Positions 32,519 to 41,832 of a stretch of 64,000 bases of DNA are shown one piece after another. This stretch comes from Mucilaginibacter sp. OK268 (GTDB taxonomy: Bacteria > Bacteroidota > Bacteroidia > Sphingobacteriales > Sphingobacteriaceae), in NCBI RefSeq assembly GCF_900103125.1, contig NZ_FNJV01000012.1, positions 1 through 64,000 of the forward strand, given 5' to 3'. The translations under genes were made by a program, and so were the position numbers. The notes under the pieces were generated by a model. The model made no database searches, was not told the DNA's origin, and saw only the letters and a program-made list of their open reading frames with translations. Numbering within the stretch: position 1 is the stretch's first letter; each line of letters opens with the position of its first letter.

Positions 32519-33829
32519 ATGAAAAAAGGTTACATTTTAATCTTCTCGTTATTCTCCTTTTCTGCATTCGCTCAAAATAACGACGCGGTAACTGCACAGG
32601 TAAGTACAAAAGCCGATGCTTTGCAAAGCAAGATAGTTGCCTGGCGAAGAGATTTTCATGAGCACCCGGAATTAGGAAACCATGAAGTACGTACATCGGG
32701 CATTATTGCTAAACACCTGCAGTCGTTAGGTATACAGGTGCAAACCGGTATTGCTACCACCGGTGTTGTAGGTATTATAAAAGGTGATAAACCAGGCCCG
32801 GTTGTGGCCTTACGGGCAGATATGGATGGATTGCCGGTAATTGAACGTACCCCAGTACCTTTTGCATCAAAAGTAAAAACCACTTATAACGGGCAGGAAG
32901 TTGGCGTAATGCATGCCTGTGGGCATGATTCGCACATGGCTATTTTGATGGCCGTGGCGCAAATACTATCAACCATGAAAAGCGAGCTCCATGGTACCGT
33001 AAAATTCATTTTTCAACCCGCGGAAGAAGGGGTTGAACCCGGTCAGAAAGGCGGCGCCGAAGAAATGGTGAAAGAAGGCGTACTGGAAAACCCAAAGGTC
33101 GACGCTATATTTGGCCTGCATATCAACTCACAAACTGAGGTGGGCAAGATCACCTATCGCCCGGGCGGAACCATGGCTGGGGTAAATGACATGCAGATCA
33201 TCGTAAAAGGGCGATCTGCACACGGAGCCTATCCATGGTCGAGCATTGACCCGATCGTGGTTTCAGCCGAGATCATCAACAACCTGCAAACCATTGTAAG
33301 CCGCAATATCGATGTAACGCAAAACCCCGCGGTAGTTACCATTGGCGCTATCAAAGCGGGTAATCGCTCCAACATTATCCCCGAATCGGCGGAGATGCTG
33401 GGTACCTTGCGGTCCTTTACTCTTGCTGATGAGAAATTGCTGATAGAGCGGGTTAAACAAATAGCCACCAAAACCGCCGAGGCACAAGGCGCCACTGCCG
33501 AAGTGAAGATTCCATACAGCAACCATTACCCGGTTACTTTTAATGATGTTAAGCTAACCGAAAAAATGCTGCCGAGTTTGCAGCATACCGCCGGAACTGA
33601 AAATGTGTTGCTGCGCCCACCCGTTACCGGTGCCGAAGACTTTAGCTTTTACCAGGAAAAAGTACCCGGACTTTTCTTCTTTTTAGGCGGGATGCCCAAA
33701 GGCCAGGATCCGCTCAAAGCACCATCACACCACACACCTGATTTTTTTATTGACGAAAGCGGATTTACATTAGGAGTTAAAGCCCTTTGTAACTTAACTT
33801 TGGATTATATGAATAGCTATGGTAAATAG
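32519..33829 (+). CDS. Exported M20 amidohydrolase (N-acyl amino acid / hippurate hydrolase type)
   Basis: 436 residues with a signal peptide (FSAFAQ). The M20D amidohydrolase pattern is complete: RRDFHEHPELGNHE, ALRADMDGLP, MHACGHDSHMA (ligands including Cys and His), FQPAEEG (Glu pair), FGLHINSQT, GRSAHGAYPW and a late His in APSHHTPDF. Such enzymes cleave N-acyl or amide bonds of modified amino acids. Export suggests periplasmic scavenging. The next gene starts 27 bases downstream, probably in one transcript. Confidence 0.92.
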   Translation: MKKGYILIFSLFSFSAFAQNNDAVTAQVSTKADALQSKIVAWRRDFHEHPELGNHEVRTSGIIAKHLQSLGIQVQTGIATTGVVGIIKGDKPGPVVALRADMDGLPVIERTPVPFASKVKTTYNGQEVGVMHACGHDSHMAILMAVAQILSTMKSELHGTVKFIFQPAEEGVEPGQKGGAEEMVKEGVLENPKVDAIFGLHINSQTEVGKITYRPGGTMAGVNDMQIIVKGRSAHGAYPWSSIDPIVVSAEIINNLQTIVSRNIDVTQNPAVVTIGAIKAGNRSNIIPESAEMLGTLRSFTLADEKLLIERVKQIATKTAEAQGATAEVKIPYSNHYPVTFNDVKLTEKMLPSLQHTAGTENVLLRPPVTGAEDFSFYQEKVPGLFFFLGGMPKGQDPLKAPSHHTPDFFIDESGFTLGVKALCNLTLDYMNSYGK

Positions 33830-33856
33830 TACAGATCATATTAACGTCTTCTCAAA

Positions 33857-34369
33857 ATGAAAAACATATTCACTATAGCATGTGCCACTTTGCTCTTAAC
33901 CTTTTCGGTTACGTACAAAACATATGCTGCAGACATCAACGGTGTGGATACTGCAAAAATCATAAAAACAATAAAGCCCGAGGTTTTGGAAATTGTGAAT
34001 ACGGTTTTAAAAGCTTCTTATACTTTTAATATCGAAAAAGTATCTGAATTTTATACCCCTAATGCTGTAATAAGCGATGAGCAGCCGCCCTATTCCTGGG
34101 CCGGGCCACTGGCGGGTGTACAATGGATAAACTCGGTTCAGAAGGCGGTAAAAGATTTTAAAATAAAAGATTTTAAGGTTAATGTAAAACGGATTAAGGT
34201 TTTTCAGCAGACCGAAGAAATAGCTTACCTGGTAGTTCCCGTTGAATATACCGGTACCATCAGTGGTGATCCGTTTGACGAGGAGGGTGCCTTTTCATTT
34301 GTGCTCCGTCTTGTCAGCGACAAATGGCTCATCAAAAGCCAGGCCTGGGTACCCAAAAGCGGACTTTGA
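33857..34369 (+). CDS. Exported SnoaL/NTF2-like protein
   Basis: 170 residues with a signal peptide (TYKTYAAD). The mature part has the cone-like NTF2 fold pattern: a helix with VLKASYTFNIEKVSEFYTPN, then PYSWAGPLAGVQWI, and strands EEIAYLVVPVEYTG and EEGAFSFVLRLVSDKWLIKSQAW. This resembles SnoaL-like or DUF4440-type ketosteroid-isomerase-fold proteins. The function is unknown. It follows the amidohydrolase by 27 bases. Confidence 0.7.
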   Translation: MKNIFTIACATLLLTFSVTYKTYAADINGVDTAKIIKTIKPEVLEIVNTVLKASYTFNIEKVSEFYTPNAVISDEQPPYSWAGPLAGVQWINSVQKAVKDFKIKDFKVNVKRIKVFQQTEEIAYLVVPVEYTGTISGDPFDEEGAFSFVLRLVSDKWLIKSQAWVPKSGL

Positions 34370-34394
34370 TCTATAATTCCTTAGCTCCACCAAT

Positions 34395-35054
34395 ATGCAA
34401 CCTGATCTTATTACCTTTCAAACCTTTAATGACCCGGCTTTAGCCAGTGAACTTACCGCGCTGCTGGAACAACATCATATTCCGCATGAAGTAGAAGAAA
34501 GTCAGCTCTCCTTTAATCCGGCATTTGTTAACAGTGAGCTATCCAAAGATTACGCAGTAAAAATACGGGCCGTGGATTTTGAACTGGTAAACCGCTTACT
34601 GAATGACAGCGAGCGTACCAATATTGATCAGGCAGCCCCGGATCATTATCTGTTTGGTTTCAGTAACGACGAACTCATAGATGTTTTGGCCAAAGCCGAT
34701 GAATGGAGCCCTTTCGATTACCAGCTGGCCCGTAAGATACTCACCGAACGGGGAGTTGAAATCAATGATCAGGAATTGTCTGGCTTGCACAAAAGCCGGA
34801 TAGAAGCCCTTAAAGAACCGGAACCACCACAAACTATCTGGATTGTTATAGGATATATATTTGCTCTTGCAGGTGGCTTATTGGGCCTTTTTATTGGCTG
34901 GCACCTATCGTCATTCAAAAAAACCCTACCCGATGGCGAGCGGGTATACGGCTATAATGAAAATGACCGAAAACAGGGCAAACGAATATTTTATTTCGGA
35001 CTGGTGATGTTGGCGCTAGCCATTGGGTATAAGATTTTCCCGGCTTTTTCTTGA
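34395..35054 (+). CDS. Membrane protein with N-terminal DUF2007-like domain
   Basis: 219 residues. Residues 1-75 (FNDPALASELTALLEQHHIPHEVEE...YAVKIRAVDFELVNRLL) look like a DUF2007/PII-like putative signal-transducing domain. A helical segment follows (ELIDVLAKADEWSPFDYQLA). Two membrane helices lie at about 145-170 and 197-216. There is no signal peptide, so the N-terminal domain should be cytoplasmic. The role is unknown. Confidence 0.65.
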   Translation: MQPDLITFQTFNDPALASELTALLEQHHIPHEVEESQLSFNPAFVNSELSKDYAVKIRAVDFELVNRLLNDSERTNIDQAAPDHYLFGFSNDELIDVLAKADEWSPFDYQLARKILTERGVEINDQELSGLHKSRIEALKEPEPPQTIWIVIGYIFALAGGLLGLFIGWHLSSFKKTLPDGERVYGYNENDRKQGKRIFYFGLVMLALAIGYKIFPAFS

Positions 35055-35076
35055 ATTGATATAAAAATAACAGCCA

Positions 35077-35391
35077 TTGTCTACCCTCCTTTTCATCTGT
35101 AGTAAAAATCAATGGCGAAGCCCAACAGCCGAGCTTTTATTTAAGAACCATCCGGTGCACCAGGCATACTCTGCTGGCACAAGTGATAAGGCGCGTATCC
35201 GCATCAGTCAGAAAATGATTGACCGAGCCGATGTTATTTTTGTGATGGAGCGTAAACATCAGCAATTGTTAAAGCAACGTTTTGATATCACCGATAAGCT
35301 GTTGATTGTATTGGATATTGAAGATAATTATCAATTTAATGATCCCGAGCTGGTAGAGATTTTAGAAGATGTTTTGAGGGAGTATTTGTAA
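35077..35391 (+). CDS. Small low-molecular-weight protein tyrosine phosphatase-like protein (COG4551 type)
   Basis: 104 residues with a TTG start. The N-terminal P-loop C-S-K-N-Q-W-R-S is a C-x5-R phosphatase signature. The C-terminal LDIEDNYQFNDPEL supplies the usual general-acid Asp region. It is shorter than classical LMW-PTPs (about 150), matching COG4551 predicted tyrosine phosphatases. A cytoplasmic protein; the substrate is unknown. No ATG gives a sensible N-terminus, so TTG is accepted. Confidence 0.8.
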   Translation: MSTLLFICSKNQWRSPTAELLFKNHPVHQAYSAGTSDKARIRISQKMIDRADVIFVMERKHQQLLKQRFDITDKLLIVLDIEDNYQFNDPELVEILEDVLREYL

Positions 35392-35404
35392 AAGTAATCA
35401 TTAA

Positions 35405-35452
35405 AACAACACACGCGTCATTGCTTCGTACCTCGCAATGACGCGTGTAGAG
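35405..35452. repeat. Short GTCATTGCGAGG-family hairpin
   Basis: ACGCGTCATTGCTTCGTACC followed by TCGCAATGACGCGT forms a compact hairpin. It is the shortest member of the family at 39710, 50759, 56134, 58480 and 62240. It separates the convergent phosphatase and helicase genes. Confidence 0.7.
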
Positions 35453-35458
35453 GGAAGA

Positions 35459-38353
35459 TTATCCCAAAATCTCCCTGATATCATCCGCGGTAAGCGATTT
35501 GATAAAGCTTTCTTCGGTGGTGATAAGCGCGCGGCTCAGACTTAGTTTGCGTTGCTGCAGGGCCAGGATCTTTTCTTCCACCGTATCCTTGGTGATGAAC
35601 TTGTAGATGAACACATTTTTGGTTTGGCCGATGCGGTGTGTGCGGTCAATGGCCTGTTGCTCCACCGCCGGGTTCCACCAGGGGTCGAGTATAAACACAT
35701 AATCGGCCTCGGTAAGGTTTAGTCCAACCCCACCTGCTTTTATAGAGATCAGGAACACGCGTGTTTTCTGATCTTCCTGAAATTGTTTTACTACATCGCC
35801 GCGGTTTTGGGTACTGCCATCCAGGTACACATAAGGTATACCCTCGCGCTCAAAATGTTCGCGATAAATACTCAGTTGTTTTACAAACTGCGAAAATATG
35901 AGCACCTTATGCCCGCCATCCAATACATTGGTGAGGGTATGTACCACGTTTTCAAATTTACCACTGTCGCCTTCATAATCACTATCTATCATAACCGGGT
36001 GATTGGCTATCTGCCGCAGTTTGATAAGACCTTGCAATACCTGTATCTGGGTTTTGGCAAAGGTGCCGTCCTCCAGGCTCTTGAGCAGTTCGTTACGGTA
36101 TTCTGATTTTACTTTTTCATATACCGATGCCTGTTCTTCGCTCATTTGGCAGTAGAAAAGGTTTTCGGTTTTTGGCGGCAGCTCGGTAGCTACCTGCTCC
36201 TTGGTACGCCGTAAAACAAAGGGTTTTATTAATGCCTGCAGCTTGCGGGCTTTGTCTTCGTCTTTCTTTTTCTCGATAGGTGTTACAAACTCGTTCTGGA
36301 AAAACTGCTGACCACCCAGCAGGCCCGGGTTAATGAAGGACATCTGCGTCCACAGGTCGTTCACCGAGTTTTCAACCGGCGTACCGCTCAATATCAACTT
36401 AAATCGCGATTTAAGCTGCTTAACCGCCTGGAATGATTTAGACGACGGGTTTTTTATATTCTGGCTTTCGTCCAGTATCACATAATCAAAAAAGTACTCT
36501 TTGAACATGCCGATATCAATCCGGCTGATGCCATAAGTGGTGATCACCACATCGTAATTGGCAAACACATCGGCCGATCGGTAACGCATGGTGCCGGTAT
36601 GTACCATCAATTTAAGCTGCGGTGCAAACTTTTTAGCCTCGTTAAGCCAGTTATAAATGAGCGAGGTAGGCATGATCACCAGTGATGTAGCTTTGCTATC
36701 AGCCGCCTCGGTATCTTCTTTATGTTTTTGCAGCAGGGCCAGGGTCTGTATGGTTTTACCCAAACCCATATCATCAGCCAGGCAGCCGCCAAAATGATAG
36801 TTCTTTAAAAAGTGGAACCAGTTATACCCGGCTTTTTGATAGGGCCTTAAATTACCTGCAAAGTGTTGCGGCATCTCCACCTCTTCCAGCTCTTCAAAGT
36901 CGGTTAGTTTTTGCAGCTTACGGGTCATGGTCACATTGGCCATTTCGCCTTCGGCCAGGTCATTTACCAGGCCTATGTGATGGCGGCGCAGTTTCAGGTC
37001 ATTACCCCCCTCAGAAAAATGAAGCAGATTACCGTATTGCGAAAACCATTTTTCGGGGATCACCGCTATCTCGCCCGATGGCAGTATAAATTCCTTTTTA
37101 CGGTTAAGAATATGATTTTTAAGCTGGATGAAGGGTATGCTGTAAGGGCCAAACCATACAATGGCGTGAATATCAAACCAGTCGTTATTTTCTTTTACCT
37201 CCAGGTCAATTTTGCTGTTGCCAAACACATAGCGTTTCTGGCCCTCGGGCTGCTCCAGTTCAAAACCCTGTTCAATCAACTCGTCATGATGCTGGTTAAG
37301 CCATTCAAAAACCGAGAAAGAATGATCGGCATCCTCGTCATGATTATCCACTTCCAGGTTCTGGAACAAGCTCGACGCTGTTTTAAGTCCCATTTGCTCC
37401 AGCTGCTGCATCTTATTTTTTTCCCAGGTGATGGAACGTTTGATGCGGTGGAAGATATACTCGTCGCCATTTTTCTCCATCCGTACCGATACATGCCTGC
37501 CATCCCCGTAAGGGAAAATATAGCCGGCATATTTAAAATACAATTGCAACTGCGAGGTGCCGCCTTCTATATAAATAGGTTTCAACGCCGCCTGGGCATC
37601 GTACTTTTCGGTATTGATGACAAAACCTTCGGCGTAAACATTATGCTTTTCGATCAACGGAGCCACAAACTTTTCAAAGTAAGATTGCTCTGACGACCGC
37701 GGGATGGCGATATATCGTTTACTGAGGAATGGTTGCAGTTTTTTACCCTCTATCTCCTTATCAAAATAATACAGGGTATCGTCCAGCAGCATCCAGGCCG
37801 GGTGATTGCAAATGATCTCGGCGTTTTTGAACATGAACTCAATGCGCATGCCCTGGTATTTGATGGTCGGGAAATACCTGATCTCCTCCTCATTACGCCT
37901 GAAGTGGAACAGTACCGACGCAGCTTCGGTGGCTAACTGCAGCTTGCGCTCGGCAGGATAACCCTCTTTGCTCATTTGGTATACCTGTTTACTGCATAGC
38001 AAAGCCAATGCTTCGGCCATACGCTTTTCCATTTTGGGGCGGATGGTATCAAAAAGCTGCTCGTTAAATACCTTGGAGAAAAACTCAAAAGGGCGGATCG
38101 GCTTTTTATAATAACGTTTAATCACGTTACCCTGTTCCATTTCCTCCAATATCCTGATCAATTTGATATCGGTATCGTCCAGGCAATGGATAAATTCTTT
38201 GGCCGTATTGGAGAATAAACGCTGGTGGGTTAGTGAAAATTCGCCGTTGGGATTAAGCTGAACGATGTGTGGCTCAATAACGTACGACAAATACTCATGC
38301 CGGGCAATGGCATAAATGATCTGGCATGGTTTGGTACTGTCGACGCGTAACAT
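35459..38353 (-). CDS. SNF2-family DEAD/DEAH-box helicase
   Basis: 964 residues. The N-terminal ~480 residues are the SNF2-associated region typical of bacterial SWI2/SNF2 proteins. Motor motifs follow: LADDMGLGKTIQTLALL (Walker A), VIMPTSLIYNW, DESQNIKN (motif II with DESQ), LSGTPVENS (motif III), FVLRRTKEQV, KVLIFSQFVKQ, YLDGST and QAIDRTHRIGQ (motif VI). It is an ATP-driven double-stranded DNA translocase, perhaps RapA/HepA-like in transcription recycling or repair. It stands alone; the polymerase IV gene is 158 bases upstream on the same strand. Confidence 0.93.
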   Translation of the reverse strand: MLRVDSTKPCQIIYAIARHEYLSYVIEPHIVQLNPNGEFSLTHQRLFSNTAKEFIHCLDDTDIKLIRILEEMEQGNVIKRYYKKPIRPFEFFSKVFNEQLFDTIRPKMEKRMAEALALLCSKQVYQMSKEGYPAERKLQLATEAASVLFHFRRNEEEIRYFPTIKYQGMRIEFMFKNAEIICNHPAWMLLDDTLYYFDKEIEGKKLQPFLSKRYIAIPRSSEQSYFEKFVAPLIEKHNVYAEGFVINTEKYDAQAALKPIYIEGGTSQLQLYFKYAGYIFPYGDGRHVSVRMEKNGDEYIFHRIKRSITWEKNKMQQLEQMGLKTASSLFQNLEVDNHDEDADHSFSVFEWLNQHHDELIEQGFELEQPEGQKRYVFGNSKIDLEVKENNDWFDIHAIVWFGPYSIPFIQLKNHILNRKKEFILPSGEIAVIPEKWFSQYGNLLHFSEGGNDLKLRRHHIGLVNDLAEGEMANVTMTRKLQKLTDFEELEEVEMPQHFAGNLRPYQKAGYNWFHFLKNYHFGGCLADDMGLGKTIQTLALLQKHKEDTEAADSKATSLVIMPTSLIYNWLNEAKKFAPQLKLMVHTGTMRYRSADVFANYDVVITTYGISRIDIGMFKEYFFDYVILDESQNIKNPSSKSFQAVKQLKSRFKLILSGTPVENSVNDLWTQMSFINPGLLGGQQFFQNEFVTPIEKKKDEDKARKLQALIKPFVLRRTKEQVATELPPKTENLFYCQMSEEQASVYEKVKSEYRNELLKSLEDGTFAKTQIQVLQGLIKLRQIANHPVMIDSDYEGDSGKFENVVHTLTNVLDGGHKVLIFSQFVKQLSIYREHFEREGIPYVYLDGSTQNRGDVVKQFQEDQKTRVFLISIKAGGVGLNLTEADYVFILDPWWNPAVEQQAIDRTHRIGQTKNVFIYKFITKDTVEEKILALQQRKLSLSRALITTEESFIKSLTADDIREILG

Positions 38354-38510
38354 TAACTTTTAATAAAAAATTAATAGAAGCTACATCAACAAAAAATTCA
38401 AACGTAATGAGAATTTACTTTATTTGAAAGTGTTTTCTGTTAAATAATTGTTAACACGGGTTTCTATTTGATTAAAAGTTGATTTTAGTTCCCCCTTTAG
38501 GGGGTAGGGG

Positions 38511-39629
38511 CTAAAATTCCAGTGCCAGCTGATCGCCCGGACCGGCTTCTTTTTCCTGTTTGGATTTAATCACTACGTCACCAAAGTTTGATAGAGATAT
38601 ACCCAACAGCCTCACTTTGGCATCCTCTGTATAATTAGCAGCCATGATCTGTTTAGCCGTTTGGCTGATGGTTTCCAGGTCATTAAATGCCTCCGGGAAC
38701 GATTGGTTACGGGTGATCTGCTTAAAATCGCTGTATTTTACTTTGAGGGTGAGTGTACGGCCTTTCAGATCATATTTAAGCAGGCGGTTATAAACCGTGA
38801 GCGCTATCTTGTCGAGCTCGGCATCCATTTCTTCCAGCGTGGTGAGATCGTACGCGAAAGTATCCTCGGCACCTAATGATTTGGTTTCGCGATGGGGCTG
38901 CACCTCCCGGTTATCCACACCCCTTACTATCTGGTAGTAAAACCTGCCGGTTTTTCCAAAATGCCTCACCAACTCATCTTCTGTCAGCTTTTTCAGATCG
39001 GCACCGGTGTGCAGACCCATTTGTTTCATTTTTTGAGCCGTCACCTTACCCACACCAAAAAACTTTTCAACGGGTAATTGCTCCATAAAATCTTCGATGC
39101 TGGAAGGACCGATGAACTTTAAGCCATCGGGTTTATTGATATCCGATGCTATTTTGGCTACAAACTTATTGATGGATACACCTGCCGAAGCGGTGAGCTG
39201 CAATTCGTCTTTAATGGCCTGCTTGATCTGCTGGGCTATTTCAATGGCCGACCCTATGCCCAGTTTATCATGGGTAACATCCAGGTAAGCTTCATCTAAC
39301 GACAGTGGCTCAATCAGGTCGGTGTATCGGCTAAATATTTCCCTGATCTTTTGTGATACTTCGCCATACTCCGCGAACCGTGGTCGTACAAATATAGCAT
39401 CAGGGCAAAGTTGTATCGCCCTTTTTGATGACATAGCCGAGCGAACGCCGAATTTTCGTGCTTCATAACTGGCGGTGGCTACTACGCCACCCCTGCCTTG
39501 CGGCGAACCACCCACCACCAGCGCTTTGCCCCGGTACTCCGGAAAGTCGCGCTGTTCAACAGACGCGTAAAAAGCATCCATATCAATATGGATAATTTTA
39601 CGAATGATCTGAGTGGGTTCGTTTGGCAT
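38511..39629 (-). CDS. dinB: DNA polymerase IV (Y-family translesion polymerase)
   Basis: 372 residues. Palm residues are seen in IIHIDMDAFYASVEQRD and SLDEAYLDVT. The thumb helix-hairpin-helix has FFGVGKVTAQKMKQMG. The little-finger domain spans about 240-350. The C-terminus GDQLALEF matches the beta-clamp binding motif QLxLxF. It copies past DNA lesions with low fidelity. No LexA box is obvious upstream. A hairpin repeat fills the gap upstream to the DUF922 gene. Confidence 0.95.
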   Translation of the reverse strand: MPNEPTQIIRKIIHIDMDAFYASVEQRDFPEYRGKALVVGGSPQGRGGVVATASYEARKFGVRSAMSSKRAIQLCPDAIFVRPRFAEYGEVSQKIREIFSRYTDLIEPLSLDEAYLDVTHDKLGIGSAIEIAQQIKQAIKDELQLTASAGVSINKFVAKIASDINKPDGLKFIGPSSIEDFMEQLPVEKFFGVGKVTAQKMKQMGLHTGADLKKLTEDELVRHFGKTGRFYYQIVRGVDNREVQPHRETKSLGAEDTFAYDLTTLEEMDAELDKIALTVYNRLLKYDLKGRTLTLKVKYSDFKQITRNQSFPEAFNDLETISQTAKQIMAANYTEDAKVRLLGISLSNFGDVVIKSKQEKEAGPGDQLALEF

Positions 39630-39709
39630 TAGGACAAAGATACGGAGAGGCTTTGCTAAAATGAATAGCTAAAATGCAGCCTTTAATTAGCGTCAACTAA
39701 AAACGTGCG

Positions 39710-39826
39710 TCATTGCGAGGCACGAAGCAATCTCTACGGAGGCAGGTTAACCATTCAAGTTAATGACCTGGTTATTTGCTCTGTACAGCATAGAGATTGC
39801 TTCGTACCTCGCAATGACGCGTTGGT
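39710..39826. repeat. GTCATTGCGAGG element, full-length copy
   Basis: The ends GCGTCATTGCGAGGCACGAA and TTCGTACCTCGCAATGACGC are inverted. The centre (GGAGGCAGGTT, CCATTCAAG, TATTTGCTCTGTACAGCATAGAGATTGC in part) is shared with 62240-62353, so both ends and the interior are conserved as one ~115-bp unit. Confidence 0.85.
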
Positions 39827-39831
39827 TGGGT

Positions 39832-40395
39832 TTATCGGCCATCCCTGCTTTCCACCGGCATAAACTGTAATTGTTTTTGAAAATACACATCCCAGCTATG
39901 CTGTTGCACGCGGTCGGTCATGTGCTGGGTGTCATCGTCATAGTCGGTATTCATCTGCTTGTATTTGTTATCGATACGATTAAACAGGTTCATGGCCTCG
40001 TATTGATAATTGCGACTGAAACGGGTTTTACCAATTTCGCGCAGTAATTCCTGTTGTTCGAGATAGGCAATGGTATAATGCCCTTGTTCGTGCTTTAATA
40101 TTTCGGACAGCGCCTGGTTGGATGTTATCCGGCTCCTGTCGAGCCAGGATCTTTCGGTATTCAGTACCAGCTTTACAAACGCATTGAGCATAAAGCCGCC
40201 ATTTACACGGTTGGCCTGATACTTAAAATCAATGGTGCAGTTGGTATACGCAACAACGCCACGTGCGTTTGCACGCGGCGCGCCGCCAAAATCGTTAATG
40301 GCTAGTTGATGGAATTGTTGTTGGGCCTGTGCCCCGGTTATCGTTATTAAAAACAGGGCTGTTATGAGCGCCTCTTTAAGCCATCTTACATTCAT
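39832..40395 (-). CDS. Exported DUF922 putative zinc protease
   Basis: 187 residues with a signal peptide (ITGAQAQ). The core ISEILKHEQGHYTIAYLEQQ-type segment (here SEILKHEQGHYTIAY) carries a HExxH zinc motif, as in DUF922 predicted Zn-dependent proteases of Bacteroidota and proteobacteria. Upstream strands (CTIDFKYQANRVNGGFMLNA) match the DUF922 N-terminal region. The substrate is unknown. The band-7 gene lies 20 bases upstream on the same strand, so co-transcription is likely. Confidence 0.8.
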   Translation of the reverse strand: MNVRWLKEALITALFLITITGAQAQQQFHQLAINDFGGAPRANARGVVAYTNCTIDFKYQANRVNGGFMLNAFVKLVLNTERSWLDRSRITSNQALSEILKHEQGHYTIAYLEQQELLREIGKTRFSRNYQYEAMNLFNRIDNKYKQMNTDYDDDTQHMTDRVQQHSWDVYFQKQLQFMPVESRDGR

Positions 40396-40415
40396 GAAAT
40401 ACGCAGGTTAAACTT

Positions 40416-41354
40416 TTACTTTTTGACTTTGTCATTCTGTAAAAGGTTTAAGCCCATCATTTCTTTTAAAGTATGCTGCATCTGATCGGTTGATCCATCC
40501 AGGAATATCACGTTGCCTTGCGAGTTTTCGGCGAAGTGCTTGATTGATTCTGTCCACATGGTAAACATGATCACCGAGGTGTCCATATTAGCCTCGGCCA
40601 TTTCTTTAGCAGCTACAGTCATACCACGGGCCACTTCCTCACGGAACAGGGCAATACCCTGGCCACGTAGCTGAGCGGCCTCACGTTCGGCCTGTGCGGA
40701 GATCTTGATGGCGTTACCTTCAGCCTCAGCCGCTTTTGTTTTGGTGATCAGCAATGCCTGGCCTTCATTTTCGGCGGCTGCTTTCAGGTTGTTGGAAGCT
40801 ACTACCTGGCTCATGGATTTCATGATCACATCGTCAAACGTAATATCGTTCAATTGCAGATCTTGTAAATGGTATCCCCAGCTCTCCAGTATCTGATCAA
40901 GCTGTTCTTTTACGTGCTCTACAATATCACGTCTTAATATCAGCACCTCGCTCTGGCGCTTGGTGGCTACAAAAGCGCGGATAGAGCCTTCAACCGTACG
41001 AATAAGCGCCTGCATCAGGTTACGCTCATCAACAAATTTAAAGGCCACATTTTTAATGGTTTCTTCCTGCTGATCAAGCACCGAGTACAGCAGCATGGCC
41101 TTAAAATAAACATTGGCCTGGTCAAACGTTACTGCCTGGAACTCCAGCTCAACCGAACGGTTCTGAATAGAGATCTTGGAGTATACGTTTTCGATAAATG
41201 GCAGTTTAAAATTTAGGCCCGGTGTAAGTATCCGCCGGTATTTTCCGAATATCGTAATTACCACTATAGTGCCCTGTTTTACAGACACAAACGAGGTTGA
41301 TAAAATAATAAGAAGAATGAGTACAATTATTCCAAAAGTAATTTCGGCTGTCAT
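40416..41354 (-). CDS. SPFH/band 7 family membrane protein (slipin/stomatin-like)
   Basis: 312 residues. One N-terminal membrane segment (FGIIVLILLIILSTSFV) is followed by the band-7 domain (VKQGTIVVITIFGKYRRILTPG and VYSKISIQNRSVELEF, shown in parts). A coiled-coil rich in Ala/Glu (KAAAENEGQALLITKTKAAEAEG) and an oligomerisation tail follow. It resembles stomatin/slipin scaffolds, and the second SPFH protein of the window (the prohibitin at 10579) is only distantly similar. The DUF922 gene follows 20 bases downstream. Confidence 0.88.
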   Translation of the reverse strand: MTAEITFGIIVLILLIILSTSFVSVKQGTIVVITIFGKYRRILTPGLNFKLPFIENVYSKISIQNRSVELEFQAVTFDQANVYFKAMLLYSVLDQQEETIKNVAFKFVDERNLMQALIRTVEGSIRAFVATKRQSEVLILRRDIVEHVKEQLDQILESWGYHLQDLQLNDITFDDVIMKSMSQVVASNNLKAAAENEGQALLITKTKAAEAEGNAIKISAQAEREAAQLRGQGIALFREEVARGMTVAAKEMAEANMDTSVIMFTMWTESIKHFAENSQGNVIFLDGSTDQMQHTLKEMMGLNLLQNDKVKK

Positions 41355-41444
41355 GGTTGATAATATTTAGTAAATAAATGTAGTATTAATTATTGGTGTG
41401 TTATTTGTTTTTATAAAAATGCTTTATAAAACAGCAATAAAACC

Positions 41445-41630
41445 ATGAACCTAAAACGAACTTTTGGAGCCATATTAACCGTACTCGGTATCATTGGCTT
41501 AATTTATACCGGGCTGGGTGTCATCAACCACAGCAGCCAGACCACAACATTGATTGTTGTAGGTATTATAACCCTGCTATTTTTCTTTACGGGGATCAGT
41601 TTGGTACGTAATACAAAAGACGAAGCTTGA
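41445..41630 (+). CDS. Small two-helix membrane protein
   Basis: 61 residues with two hydrophobic helices (about 8-26 and 36-53) and a short charged tail (RNTKDEA). No family recognised with certainty. It is divergent from the band-7 gene. Its stop codon lies inside the left arm of a terminator hairpin, supporting a real, independently terminated gene. Confidence 0.65.
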   Translation: MNLKRTFGAILTVLGIIGLIYTGLGVINHSSQTTTLIVVGIITLLFFFTGISLVRNTKDEA

Positions 41631-41643
41631 TGCTTCGTCTTTA
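41616..41643 (+). terminator. Terminator overlapping the stop of the small membrane gene
   Basis: Arms AAAGACGAAGC and GCTTCGTCTTT around TTGAT. The loop contains the stop codon of the upstream gene. A run of T follows about 10 bases later. Confidence 0.75.
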
Positions 41644-41677
41644 AATTCTGCTTTTTTTAGTTTAGAAAAAACCGAGT

Positions 41678-41799
41678 GTCATTTCGAACGAGGTACGAGG
41701 AGAAATCTTCTGCTATACACAGGCGGGAGCATTGCAGATCGTAAAAGATTTCTCCTCGCTCCCCTCACTTGCCCCCTACGGGCTCGTTCGAAATGACAA
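41678..41799. repeat. GTCATTTCGAACGAG hairpin element
   Basis: The ends TGTCATTTCGAACGAG and CTCGTTCGAAATGACA are perfect inverted arms. Inside, GAGGAGAAATCTTCT and AAGATTTCTCCTC form a second inner pair. Only one copy is seen in this window. It separates the convergent small membrane and SRPBCC genes. Confidence 0.75.
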
Positions 41800-41832
41800 G
41801 TTTTTTATAGAAGTTTAGCCTTCCAATTCACT

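Noticed and set aside
36911-37693. 260-residue plus-strand ORF
   Set aside because: Antisense to the SNF2 helicase N-terminal region; a shadow of a long gene.
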